This document shows positions 1 through 12,900 of a stretch of 64,000 bases of DNA, one piece after another. How positions within the stretch are numbered: the first letter of the stretch is position 1; each line of letters opens with the position of its first letter. Origin of the DNA: Phalacrocorax aristotelis (lineage: Eukaryota > Chordata > Aves > Suliformes > Phalacrocoracidae); assembly GCF_949628215.1 (NCBI RefSeq), contig NC_134283.1:21988975-22052974 (forward strand), written 5' to 3'. A program made the position numbers and the translations under genes. The notes under the pieces were generated by a model. It was not told where the DNA came from and made no database searches. It worked only from the letters and a program-made list of their open reading frames with translations.

Positions 1-896
1 TGATTTAGGATTGAACTTAGCCCTTGCTGAAGCCATATTCTTGGTACTAACCACTCTTTCTCATTCTGCACCCTTTCTGTTGTCCAAAGCGGCTTTCCCA
101 CAGTCATTGGGAAACTTCTAAATGGGAGATGAGGTACAATCACGTCCAGGTTTCTAGGAGAGTGTGTACCGTGCAAAGATCTTCCTTAAAAAACAGGTTA
201 CGGTCTGAGTAAGAGCTGTTAAGTTTCACTGAGGTCTTTCAGATGCAAGCATGGTTCCTCCAGACCTGACTGCATCCCAGTTCAAGCAGTTTTTGAAAGC
301 CGCTTTTCATACAGGCCTCACTGAATTCCTAGCAAAAGTGAAACAAGTAGCATTGCATTGAATAGGCTCGGTGAAACCTGTGAAGTCCTGAAACTCTTGC
401 AAGAGTGGGTGGCTGGGGACACTTGAGATGCTAACAAATGGGGTAAGGCTGTGAGAGAGTGCTTTGGAGTTGGCTTCAGATAGCTTGGGTTATCCTGTTG
501 AAGGGGAGAGTTGTACAAGCTGCAATGTTTTTTCTGCATAGCCAGACATCACCTCACTTGCCTCTGGAGTATCAGTGCTTGACAAGTTCTGGTGAAGAGT
601 TAAAATATGTATTTGCTAATTTTCTTTTACTGTCTTTTCTCTAACATCTGTAAGCCACTTGAGATGGTGCTTGTAAGACAATCACCTCAATGAAACTTGC
701 TCTTTAATGGGTTTGCAGGGAGTGTATTTGGGTTGCCATGATGTGGTTGTCTACTTGTAGTTTAAAAGTGCTCAGGGGGATAGGCACCCAGCCCCTTGAC
801 TCTGACACCTTAAATGACCAGGTTTCCCTGTGTAAACCACCCCTGGATAATGTACTCCTCGTTGTGTGATCTTTATGCCATGTGCTGTCTCTTCAG
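1..896 (+). other. WDR59: WDR59 intron (left window edge)
   Basis: This is non-coding sequence upstream of the first WDR59 exon visible here. I see no exon with a good acceptor, open frame and donor matching WDR59 in this stretch, so it is taken as the 3' part of one intron. It ends in a pyrimidine-rich tract and CAG acceptor at 895-896. The exon that follows starts with the last two bases of a split codon. Confidence 0.6.
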
Positions 897-966
897 GGTA
901 CCTGGTGTATTTCACGAGACCCATGACCATGCACCGTGCAGTGTCCCCGACAGAGCCCACGCCCAG
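897..966 (+). CDS. WDR59: WDR59 coding exon a (first in window)
   Basis: The acceptor is CTTCAG at 891-896 and the donor is GTGAGT at 967. The exon opens with the last two bases of a split codon and reads YLVYFTRPMTMHRAVSPTEP, then ends in the split Arg codon AG|G. This is a strong match to remembered WDR59. Confidence 0.93.
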
Positions 967-3900
967 GTGAGTACCCTGCATTGCATTTGAAGTGTGCTGC
1001 TGTCATAGGCAGGAAAGCAGGAGAATATCAGATCCTACACTGGAGCTACTGACCCTCAGAAAGTACTGACCTCTAGTGTTAGCTGTGCCCTTGACACAGA
1101 GAGGCTGGTCCCTTACATCACTGGCCCTCAGCAGAAACCCCTTCCTTCCACACACCTGGAACATTGCCAGCAGCTTGGGTTAGTGGAGACGTCAGTGTGA
1201 GTCTCCAGGGCAGTTTGGTGGGTGAAAGCTTCTGAAAGTGCATTCTCTTGTTTCTAGGTCCCTGTCAGCTTTATCAGCGTACCATAGTGGCCTCATTACT
1301 CCAATGAAGATGCGCACAGAGACTCCAGGCAATCTGCGTTTGTACAGTGGGAGTCCGACACGCAGCGAGAAGGAGCAGGTCTCCATTAGCTCCTTCTACT
1401 ACAAAGAGAGGGTAAGTACCAGACCAGACAGTCTTTCCTAACACTTCAGCTTTTATGACCTGTATTCCTTTCATCTAGCTGTGAGCGTTGCTGGTGACAG
1501 AAGCTTCAGATTCCTCTCAAGAAGGCATCCTTTTACAGGCAGCTCTGTAAAAATGTGACATGGATTTATCTCCTGTTAGTAACTTCTTTACTCATCCTAT
1601 CTAGCGTTTGACCTGCTTATTTTGATATCTCTCTACACTGACCATCACAGCTTCCTGTCTCCCTTTGCACCACATAGGGTTAAAATCTCCCACTTAAGCA
1701 GTTGTAGTCTCCCGATAAGTACCTTTAGGCAACTCTGCTTTTCTCTGTACTCCCTGATTTATGTAAATGGAAAGGGTTGTGGCTCTCTGCAGATAACTGA
1801 CAACCTCTCCTGGATTATGGGTTATATTTGGGTTATTTCTATTACAGATGTCTCTTTCGGGGATATGTGCCCCTTTGGACTGTTTTAAACAAAAATCATT
1901 CCTACATGATTCTCCAAAGATCTTCCAATGCATGTACTTCTGGTTTAGGTGTAGCTCTTGCTGTTGTTGCTGTTTACAAAGCAAGGCTTTGAAGGAGACA
2001 GGGATTGTTTCCTTCTGGGATATAGTGGGTGAGGAAGACCCACTGCTAATTGTAGGGTGGCCATAGGGTAGTTCTGAAGCAGCTGAGGGCCTGGTGCACC
2101 AGAGCAGATGCTTGGGAGTAATAGGCCATACAGCTTGCTCAGAAACAAACTCCCTGTGCTTCAGCAGGAGGTGAAGTGGCTCACAAAAAATATGGCAAGC
2201 TTCCACTAAGAGCCTGAGAATTCAAGACATTTGAGTAGTTTGCCCACTGTCTGTGCTGCGGGCAGGACATCTGCTGCAGCAAGAGAGAGCCTCCAGGTAC
2301 CCCAAGGAAAGCCAAGAGCTGTCTGCACTCTGCTGCAGTGGAGCTTGGGAACTTCTGTGCTGGAAGCAGAGGAAAAGTCAGAGCCTTGAGCTCTTGTACT
2401 GAAAGAGGTCTTGATATTCCAGTAGTGCTAGGCATGACAGCCAACCCCACTGGGACTGTGTCTTGCTTACATGGTGTGAGTTAGTCATTACACCTACCAG
2501 CTGTGGGGCGAGCCTCTATCCCCATTGCAAGCTTTGCCTCCATACAGACCCCAGAAGGCTCTGAGAGTCCCAGTTCTATTCCTGTGCTCCCCCCCACCCA
2601 ACTTCTTTTTGATGAGAAGAGAAAATGGTGCTGCCTGGTACAAGAATTTTACAGTCTGTTCTGGTCTTTGCAGGAGAGTTTATTTAAAGAGCTACCTCCG
2701 TCTTCTGCATCATGCTTGTCTCTGACACGTAGCTCTCCAAGATGACAGACAAGGTTAAAAATAACATGTGGAAGCAGCTTGGTGCAGTTTCATGTGGCCT
2801 GTCTCCCCAGCCTTTGTATTGATGGCAACAAGATTTTTGTCAGGGCCGGGGGGGAGGGGAGTCAAGAGAACAAAGCATGTGTGTAGCCATGTCTGCTGAA
2901 AGCCAGAGAAAATTCCTGTGTTTCTCTTTCCCCTGCCAAGCTATCTCCTCACATGCCGGGTTGGAAGAAGTGTAAGGGCTCTAGCAGGGAGCTAGTTCAA
3001 ATGTTCTTGCAGATGAAATAGGTTAAAAAAAACCACCAAAACTGTCTCTTTTCAGCAGAGGTTTTCTGATTCTTCAGGAGTTGATGTCATGGCCTCTATT
3101 AGATCAATGCTACATTTTTTAATGTCATTTCATTGTGAGGATTTTAAAAAGCCTAAGCTCTGAGTCTAGCTAGCTCATTGCTCTGAAGCTTGGATTTTAT
3201 ATTTGCATTAAATAAAAGTTGAAATTTTGTGTGTTAAACTCTCATGTTACATAACTTCAGCCCCAAGCCTGAATTTGTCAGCAATAACCAGGTATTTAAA
3301 TCCTGCATAGCAACCACTGGCATCACTACCATTAGCAAACAAATGGAATTTGCCGGTTGCTAGACAGGAAATATGTCATGTTCCCATAATGGCAGGGGAA
3401 CTGCTGAATCCAGCAGAGATCTCCTTAGTAAACCAAAATGAAACTAAATCTGGCCCTGAGCCTTTCTGTGCTCATTTAAATGTGTATGTTTATATATAGA
3501 CACACACATAGATCCTTCTCGCTTTTTGTTTGCACATGCGCAGTCTTCCTTTCTTCCTCCCTCTTTTATACTCCTCAAAAAAACACCCCAGAATAGTAGT
3601 CAGCAAAAAGGAGATGCCATATCTATACTGTGGCAATGCCATCAGTGATTCAAACCTGGATGTCTCATAAAGAAAGTGTCATGACTGGTTTTTTTGCCCC
3701 CCAGTTAAGGGGTCATTCCGGTGGGGACCTGGGGACAGCTCAGCCTTGCCTGAGGGACAGCTGTACACAGGGATGGTGACAGCAGTGTACTCATGCTCTG
3801 TGTCGGGGAATTTGGCAGGGCTTGGGAACTGCTGCTTCTCAGGACATCCGTTGGGCTTTGCCTGGCGCCCACCTGGTTGCAGACCTCTCAGGCTCACAGC

Positions 3901-6900
3901 ACAGGGCTGAGTAGGCTGGCAGCAGTGGAGGCCTACAGGAGAGCAGGACTTTGTGGGAGCACTGAGCTTAGTTTTGCTTCTTCACTGTACTGAATTTCCT
4001 TCAACTAACCCTTTTCTCCTTGTTTTGTGAGGCCTGGTGGAGGAACCTGTAACACAAGGTTGCAGTCTTCTCCCCTCTCCTTCTGTGGGGCCCTGCAGCA
4101 GCTTCACCAATCGGCTCCCTGACCAAGGGGTCTGCCCCACAGTGAGGTGCAAGGGAGGGTAGGGGCTGAAGGCATGGCTGATGGTCCTGACCACCTATCA
4201 TCAGCCAGAAAAAAATGTAAAATACATTGCAAAAGACACATATAACCCGTTTTATTGTGTTGATGCTTATAGAACTATAACAATTTTTTTCAAGTGAGTG
4301 CATAGTAATGTGCTTTGAGACATTCCATTTATTGTTGCTATAATCCTGAGCTAAGTACTTAATGAAACGTCTGCAAGTTCCTAATGAAAGCGTACTTTGT
4401 GGCTATTCTGCATAGTCAATCAGTGAATTTGATTGCTCACTCAACCTGAATGAGTTCCTCAACCCGTAATGACACTTTTCACATGGCCCTGCCAAGTAGT
4501 GGGGTCTCCGCATCTAATATCCAGAACATGTGGCTTTTATTGTTTAAAATTAAAGTGAACAGTTACAGCAGGTTCCAGTGAATGAAGTCCTGGATGATGC
4601 TGGATCTTAAATGGATATCTGAGTAAGCAGGAGTGTTTGTTTAGCTTCCTGCAGATTTCTGTGCCATGGCACTGGACAGCTGTGTTAAAAGTGCTGCAGT
4701 TTGCACTTAGCTGCCTTCCCTTTCAGCCAAGAGGAGTAATACTGGTTAGAGTAGGAGCCTGGCATGTGGAGCACCAGGGTGTTGTCCTCTGCTGACAGTT
4801 CATGGTACGAACAAGGTCATGTGAAGCAGTTGAGTGCTTCTTGCAATAATACAACTCAGTGTGGAAGACTTTATTCAGATTTGTGGTTGCCAAAGTCTTC
4901 CACAGAGGCTGGTGTGGGGCACAGACACAGCCGCCCTGGCTTTGCCAGGGCCGTAGGTAATGTTGTAGAGTACAGTTGTGTGTGGATAAAAGGGGGGATT
5001 GTTGTTTGCAACTGTTCGTTGTGTAACAGAACCATTGGGAACAGTATCTTTTACTCTGCTGGTTCAGGGCACTTTTAATTTCAGTTTATTTACCTTTGTC
5101 TTTAATTTTCTTGGTGTCTCTCTTCCCTTTTCCTGGGTATAATGTTTTCACATACAGATGTCTCCTCGCTCTGCCCGGCGACGTTGGTCCATACAAGCAA
5201 TTAACGACTTCCCGGTACTGTGCGCTGTGCTAATACTGTCCTTGATATAATCCTGTCTTCTGCCCAAGGGCCCAAGAATAAAATGCCACCTGCCTGCCTT
5301 TGAGTAACCTGCACAGAGGTGGGGGACTTGCACTCCACACAGAGCCTAGGGCTTCAGTAAAAGTGAATGCACATGTAAGTGGACAGGAGCAGATGCTGGT
5401 TGCAGAGTACAAATACTGACCTACGACATGCCTATTTTACCTGGCCTAGGAGTCAGGAAAGGATGCGAAGGGATAGTTTGAAGTGTAAGAAGAGATCAGC
5501 CTCTAAGAAACAGAGGGTGCACTGCAGAAGAGCTGAATGATTATTATGATGGGACTGATATTAGAGCACATCCTTTCTGAGAAAGATGAAGCCTTGCTGG
5601 AGAGGGAGGATCACTTAAGAGCTGTGGAAGAAACAAACAGGTTGAGTTGCTGACAGCGATATGCCTTCTCATTAAAATGAGCTGCCTGTTCTCAGTGCAA
5701 TGCACCATGAAGTCTTATTTCCTGGAGCAATATGTAGAATTTCTCCCAGTCCTTGGAATCACCACGCTGCCTTCAGTTGGAGTGGTTGTACTTCCAGCCA
5801 CCCTGGCAGGTACTCCTGCCTCCTGGCACCTGCCCTTCTGAGAGTACTTTGACAGTGGTTTACCATTAGTCAGGTGCATGTGTCCCTCAAACTTGAACAT
5901 CATTCATGCAAACATCTTGATGATATCAGCATTGCTCAAGCTGTGCTGTAAATTTGAGCAGTTACTATCTCATCACTCATTTGCCAAGCACAGGCAAAGC
6001 TTAGAAAACTCCATTTCAATTTAAAGATGATCTCGTTAGGTCCGTTTTCTTAATGTCTGTGTGAACAACTGTGTTTTCACAGCAACTGTCCTTCATGCTC
6101 TCTCTTCATAAGACAGCAGGGAATAAAATAGAATCCTGTAACGCCTAATTTAACTTGGTATAATAGGATCAAGCGTTCCTCATTACAACAGCTCTAAGAC
6201 TATACTAGCAAATAATAGGTGAAAGAAATCAGAAGTAATTTACTTCATTCCATCAAGGCTTTTTGCAAAGAGCTAATAAAGAAATGTGAGCAGCGGAGGC
6301 AAGAAATCTTGGATTGGGAGCAGGCTGAAAGAAAGAAAACCAAGCAAGAAACTTGCCAGCTTGTGGAGTGGTAAATTGTGGTGCACAAAGGGCCACAGCT
6401 TAATTCCCTTACCACTAGCTTGGAAGGAGGAGCAAGTAGCAATGTGATAAAGTTATAATTTTGTGTAATGTATACTTAAAAAGGATACATGGATTAGTCC
6501 AAGCCTTGAAGGATTGATTGTATTTGTGGATAACCTTTGGACAAGGCAGACAACAGTGCCCAAGGCACAGATGCAGGCATGCACGAAGAGAAGCGTGCAT
6601 TATTTGTGCAGACCAGGTGCCTTCCTTCTGGAAGAACAACTCAGCATTGCTCAGGGTGCTCAAGGCAGCAAGAGCTTAGTAAGTCTAGAAGAAGGAATAA
6701 TTCCTCCTCCTTTCTAGGTAATGACTAGCCTCTGCTTCAGAAATGCCAGTGCTTCAGGGCAGGTGCCACCTATTAATTAATGGAAGCTACAAAGAGATAT
6801 TCCTGCTGTGGGGCACTTGATTCAAAAGTGCCTCAGAAGTTTTAGCCCCTTTGTGGAAGTTGCCTGGTACTGTGGGAGATGCTGGAAATAGTAAATGTTG

Positions 6901-9900
6901 ATTATTTTGAAGTTAAAATCTAAGCAGTGATGCATGACCTGCATGGGGGAGTTCATCTGTAGGCAGTTGTTCAGCATAAAGGAGCATAGCTTTCTGCAGG
7001 GAGGCAGCAATTTTTAAATTTTATTTTTAAAAAAGAATATTAGAAGCAGCTTGACCCTGACTTTGAACAGGTTTAACTCTTTATTTTGTAAATGCCTTAT
7101 TGCAGCTTAATCTTTGGCATCAAGTCCATTCCCTTCTGTCTGCAAGCTTTCCCTTTGCCCTACTAACACCAGTTTATACCACGAACCCTGAAATTTTGCA
7201 TATATTTATGTGAAACAGGCTCTTTACATTTCACAATGCTACTTACAGCACTGCCTGCCTCAGCAGGATCCAAAGACACACACACCCAACTGTGCAGCAT
7301 CCTTTCCAAGCAGGCATGCAGCATTTTGTAACTACTTCTGCTGAGTATGCAGTGATGATAATGGTTGCTACGAAGCAGTTGGTGGCTTATTCTTGGGCTA
7401 TCTGTTTCTACATGTAACCCATTTACTGCCATCGTTATCACCTCAGATTGCAGCAAGTACAGCCTTGGGTATGGTAGTGCAGGTGCAGTCTGGCTTTTTT
7501 AGTTATCATTAAGTGCTGTTCCCCGCTGTCACCTCCAACCCCATGATTATCATAAATGCTCTGGTTTCTTTCCTTCTGGTGCTCTGAGGAGCTGATGGTT
7601 CTTAATTTACTATCACTGTAGCTATTTTCTTTCTTTTCTTCCTCTCCTTAAACTCTCAGGAGCAGCTGGGTAGGTGCAGTTCTCCCTGGCATGGATTCTA
7701 GGCTGCAGGAAGAGCTAGAGATGTTGGGGCCAGTGCAGAAGACCTCTGTCTTTGACCTTCAGCTGTCAATAGTTAGCTTTGTGCATGCATATTGATTTCT
7801 GCTTTAGCTCCAACCGTTATGTTCCCTGCTTCCCCTTGTGACCTGTGCTCCAGCCCCTAGGAAGTTAGTTACTTTCTGTTCTACCCTAATGCCTGTGAGC
7901 CTCAATAAGACCTTTTTACAGCACCGTAGTGGGGGCTTCTCCTGGGTAAAGAGGTGAAGCAGAAGGGAGAGAGGAACTTTGTGGTGGACCTTGGCCAGAC
8001 AGACCCAAGCTAGAGCTCACCTTGCCTCTGGTAATCCCTGTTAAAAGTACTCAAATACTACCTGGTGGAGAGCTACTCCTGTGATTAATGCCAGCAATTA
8101 TTTGGTTCAAAATAGAGCTGCTGCTGTCAATGGAGATGGGCTTTACCTCATCCATGATGGTTCCCGTACTTCTGATCATAGTTTTTTTGAACACTTTGTT
8201 GCTGTAGCTGAGGCAAACCTGAACTGTAAACAAACAGTCATTTTTAATGGCAACCCTACATGTGGCTTTACGATTTTCTTCTGTCACAGCTCAAGGAGCA
8301 GGAAGTAGTGGTCATGGAAGTGTAGTACTGTCAGGGTGTATAGCCATCGACTGACTTTACTCCAGGAGCTGCGCCATTAAAGAATTAGGGCTTCCCTTTC
8401 TGCCAGTAAGTAGGCAGTATTAAGAGGAAGAAAACAGGATGATTTTGTTGTGAGTCCAAGTTTTCAGGGATTTCTGATACATTTAGTGTCTTCATTTGTC
8501 TGGTGATATGCTAACAGCAAGTAGTGGAAACCATTCATGGGATCTCTTTTCCATTCTCATCCTCATTTGCTGTCATTCTCCCCCCCAAAAAAAAAAGTGA
8601 ATTAATTACTTGTGGGAAGTGATATGTGTTGTCCATGTTTCTAGTCTTTGGAAATGCCTGTTGGAAGGCTTCTTCAGTCTGCTTTTGCAGAGGGCAGGAG
8701 CAGTTTGAATCTGTTCCCGATGATGGGGCAGAGAACCTGCCTTGGTCAGAGGGAACTCTCCATTGGCTGCAAGTCCTGGGGGACAGCTGGCTTACAGATG
8801 GTCAGGAAGTGGCAAGTTGCTCTCCAAATTACCTGCCCAGCTCTAGAAGCCCTTGGTGATAGACCTGCAGAATGTGGTTCTGCATCTGCAGGCCCAGATT
8901 CAAATACCTGCTCAGACACAGCACAAATAATGGCTTTTGTTTTGAGAAGCCTGGTAGCCCTTCTGGGACAGTGCCTGAGCTCTTGTCCTGATGGCATGTC
9001 ATTTTTCTGGGGCTCCCAAGATTTGCTCAGGTATTGTTTTTGGCAGCATCAGCAGCTCCTTGTTGCAGCTAGGACACAGCATTTGGCTGCCCTGACAAGG
9101 AACAAGGTACAGGTGCCACTGTTATTTGGGAGCCTTGTAATACAGCCCACGTCCTTCTGCACGGGAAAGATAACTACGTTTTTAGGTGTTGGCAAAAGAG
9201 ATATAGTCTGCCTGACAGCAAGAGAGCCAGAGCTGATCTAAAGAGTGCCTTGATTAGGAACTGATGGACTGAAGAGAGCTTGGTCTCCCACTTGACCACA
9301 TTTTAGCCACCTTCAACTGCATAGCGCTTCTCAGCTTGAGAGTGATGTAGCAGATAAATACTGCAGGCAAATTCTTCTTGGATGAATTAGGACTTGAGGG
9401 AGATGTGACAGAACGGAGTCATGCCCTACTCAGCCAGCTTTTCCATAGCACTGAATGCTGACAGCTGTGCTTCCACCAGCATTTGGGGCACCTCTGAATA
9501 TTGGGCAGCATGTACACTCTGTTCCTTTTTACTTTGGGGAGTGGTGGAAGATCAGGGGAAGTGGTAATGCTCTGTCATGTGGGTGACCCTGGAAAAATAT
9601 ACCTTCACACCCTTGAAGTCGTCTTCTTTGCCTTCTTCACTTACTGTCAAGCCTGTGCTTGAGCCTCTGAGCCTCGGTCACCCGGTGTCCAGCGCGACCT
9701 CAGGAGCACATCTTTTTTGCTTCTTGTGGCAATTGCTAGTAGTATGCTCAGTATGGCAAGACCTCCTTAGCACATTGGCCTAAGCTTTGGCCAGGCAGGC
9801 AGTGAAGGAGGAATTATTTACTTAAGGTTAACAGCTTTTTTTTTAAAGGGAATTTTGTGTCTCTGATAAGCCTGCCCAGGTTCTCAAAGGACTGCACGAT

Positions 9901-12900
9901 CATGGTCAAAGGCAGTTTGGCACCCAGCCATCCCAGGACTGGCCTGATACCCACAGTAAAGGTGACCTTGCTTGCAGGCCAAAGACTTGCCCTTCCTGTA
10001 GCCCAGCCTGCTCTTTAGGAGCACCAATGTGTTGCAGGTGTGAGCTCTGCCTGCCTCCTGGAGCCATCATCACAGAGCTCATTTGCTGGCCCCTTCAAAG
10101 GGGCTGTTTCCCTTCGGATAGGGGTGTAGGAAACCCCACCACAAGTGCCTCAGGACACCCTCCATGACAGCATGACCAGGAGACACTTCTGCATAGGAGC
10201 ATGGATTCCGTGTGTCAGTGAGAGAACACGCCACAGGGGAGCAGCATTGCAAAGCATCCTTCGCTGCACTTAGGAGCCCTCAGCCAGTGCTTCCCTCGGT
10301 AGAGCTCCAGTGCTTCCCTCGGTAGAGCTCCAGTGCTTCCCTCGGTAGAGCTCCAGTGCTTCCCTCGGTAGAGCTCCAGTGCTTCCCTCGGTAGAGCTCC
10401 AGTGCTTCCCTCGGTAGAGCTCCAGTGCTTCCCTCGGTAGAGCTCCAGTGCTTCCCTCGGTAGAGCTCCAGTGCTTCCCTCGGTAGAGCTCCAGTGCTTC
10501 CCTCGGTAGAGCTCCAGTGCTTCCCTCGGTAGAGCTCCAGTGCTTCCCTCGGTAGAGCTCCAGTGCTTCCCTCGGTAGAGCTCCAGTGCTTCCCTCGGTA
10601 GAGCTCCAGTGCTTCCCTCGGTAGAGCTCCAGTGCTTCCCTCGGTAGAGCTCCAGTGCTTCCCTCGGTAGAGCTCCAGTGCTTCCCTCGGTAGAGCTCCA
10701 GTGCTTCCCTCGGTAGAGCTCCAGTGCTTCCCTCGGTAGAGCTCCAGTGCTTCCCTCGGTAGAGCTCCAGTGCTTCCCTCGGTAGAGCTCCAGTGCTTCC
10801 CTCGGTAGAGCTCCAGTGCTTCCCTCGGTAGAGCTCCAGTGCCTTCTGCCTGTCGTGCTGCTGTACATCCTCTCATCCCTCCTCCTCACCCTCCTAAAGC
10901 GAGGAGCTAGAAGAGGCCAGTATACCAGCCAAATACTCTGCAGTGTTTCATACGGCCAAGGTGGCTTTATGCAGCTTGCCGTTAAGATAGCCTCTGTGGC
11001 TATTAGGGGGAGTATTTGGGAATCTTGGCTTCTTGGTTTTGTTCCCTTGTGTTGACTCCCCTCCTTTCTTTTTTCCCCAACCTCATGTCCTGAGCCAGCT
11101 GTAAGTAACTGTGAGCATGGTAGCTAAGGATCCTTGCTAGGAAAACTTGGGCCCTGCTTTATCAGCTGCCCGTTGTTTGTTTGAAGCTGTTGATAAAGCA
11201 GGAGGTGGGAGCCCTGTCCTGGCACTAAACAGGGGTATACTCAAACACTGAAAGAAGAGACCAAAAGAGACAATCTGGAGCTGTCAGCTAGCCCTGAAGC
11301 TAAAGGGCAAGTAGAACCTGCCTCACACATGTCTCTGCTGATGTCAGCTGAAGTCAGTGGTGGTCTGTGTGCAGAGGGTTCCCAGACCAGACCTCTAATG
11401 AGAATGATAATTGAACCGTCCTCCTGCCAAACCTGCCCAGGTTTGACTGGCATCCCGATGCTGATTTGTTCTGTTACTGGCTTTCACAGGGGAACTCACA
11501 AAATACTTTTTGAGTGAGTTTGACCTTGAGCTCACTGCCTTGACCTGCTTTTCACTTCCTGCAGATGGAGATGCTTGTTCTCCTGGGCATGTCATGGGTG
11601 TTTTCCAGGGTAACACAGAGCCTTCTGAAAGGCAGGTTTGGGTGCTGCTTGCATTATTCCTGACCCTAGTGCTTTGTTCCCTGGCCCAAGATGACTGCAG
11701 TCCTCCTCCCCAGTAACACGTTGCCATTTGTTCTGCAGAAATCAAGGAGGTGGAAAGGCAAAAGGGAAGGGACAGATGCCAACAACCGACCCATCAAAGC
11801 TGCTGGGAAAGTTATTATCCAAGATATTTCCTGCTTGCTGCCTGTCCACAAGCTGCTAGGGGAGCTCTACATGTGAGTACAAGTTGGCATCCTTTCCCAA
11901 ATGAAAGCAGCTGTCTTAGGCATTGCCATGGTTTAATCCTGAAATCAGTTGGTGCTGATCTTTGGATGCTTACTTACCTTCTTCCTCTGTTTTTGCCTTG
12001 CTGCTTTTTTACGGTATCCCTCTCTGCCTGTGAGAGTGGACTTGTCTCCTATAAATCTGAAAAGTGTGATAGAAGAAATTTGTGATGGGGTACTGTACAC
12101 AGAATTTGAACCAGTGCTCCAGCCGCATCACTGCAGGTTCAGGTTTTTATCAACTCAAGAGAGAAATTATCAGCACAAATTCTTTCCCAGATCTCATGTT
12201 AAACTCCACACTTAAATGCACGGCTTAAAAATCCTGATAAATGGACAGTCTCATACTATAAAACTGTTACTAGCCCATAATGCTTTTTATTTTCAGAAGT
12301 ATTTGGAGTGCCCCATACACTTGGAGACTTGGTTGTACCTGACAGTGTGTCTATATAGCAAGGTCTGCTTTCATGGAAAGGATGGAGAAGTTCTGTTTGT
12401 TTTGGTTTGGGATTTTTTGGGAGGGGTGGGTTTGTGGTTGTGGGGGTTTTTTTGGTGTTTGGATTTTGGGGGGATTTGGGGGAGTGTGTTTTTTTTAAAC
12501 AGGGAGCTTCTTTTTCCAAACTGTCTAATTCAGACAGTTATAAAATCTCTGTTCCTGAATTTTTGCTTCCTTAGCTCTGGTAATACTATCTGGTCCTTCA
12601 CAGAATTTCCAGTCTGTGGACATTCAGGGAAGAAGCAGCTTTCCCTTCTTAAAGGAGGGGGAGGAAAAAGGAGAGAAGAAATCTTTCTTCTCTCTTTTCT
12701 ATATTATTAAAAAGAATGCTCTTTAAAAAGACCTGTTGGGACTCTTCTTTTCTGGATATCTCATGTGTAAACAGCCTGACCCTTTTCCATTTGCTGTAAG
12801 ATCTTAAGCAGTAAAAGTGTCAACTGTTTCAGGAAGCAGGAAAGCCCATGTGGGTTTCCTCAACCTCTTGGAGACTCCCCTGTGTTTGCGTTATCCTACT

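Noticed and set aside
10286-10837. CRISPR-like array
   Set aside because: Units abut directly with no spacers, and this is vertebrate nuclear DNA.
10215-10889. 224-codon minus-strand protein with ALELYRGKHWSSTEG repeats
   Set aside because: It is a by-product of a stop-free 23-bp tandem repeat. All three frames are open and the flanks show no coding features.
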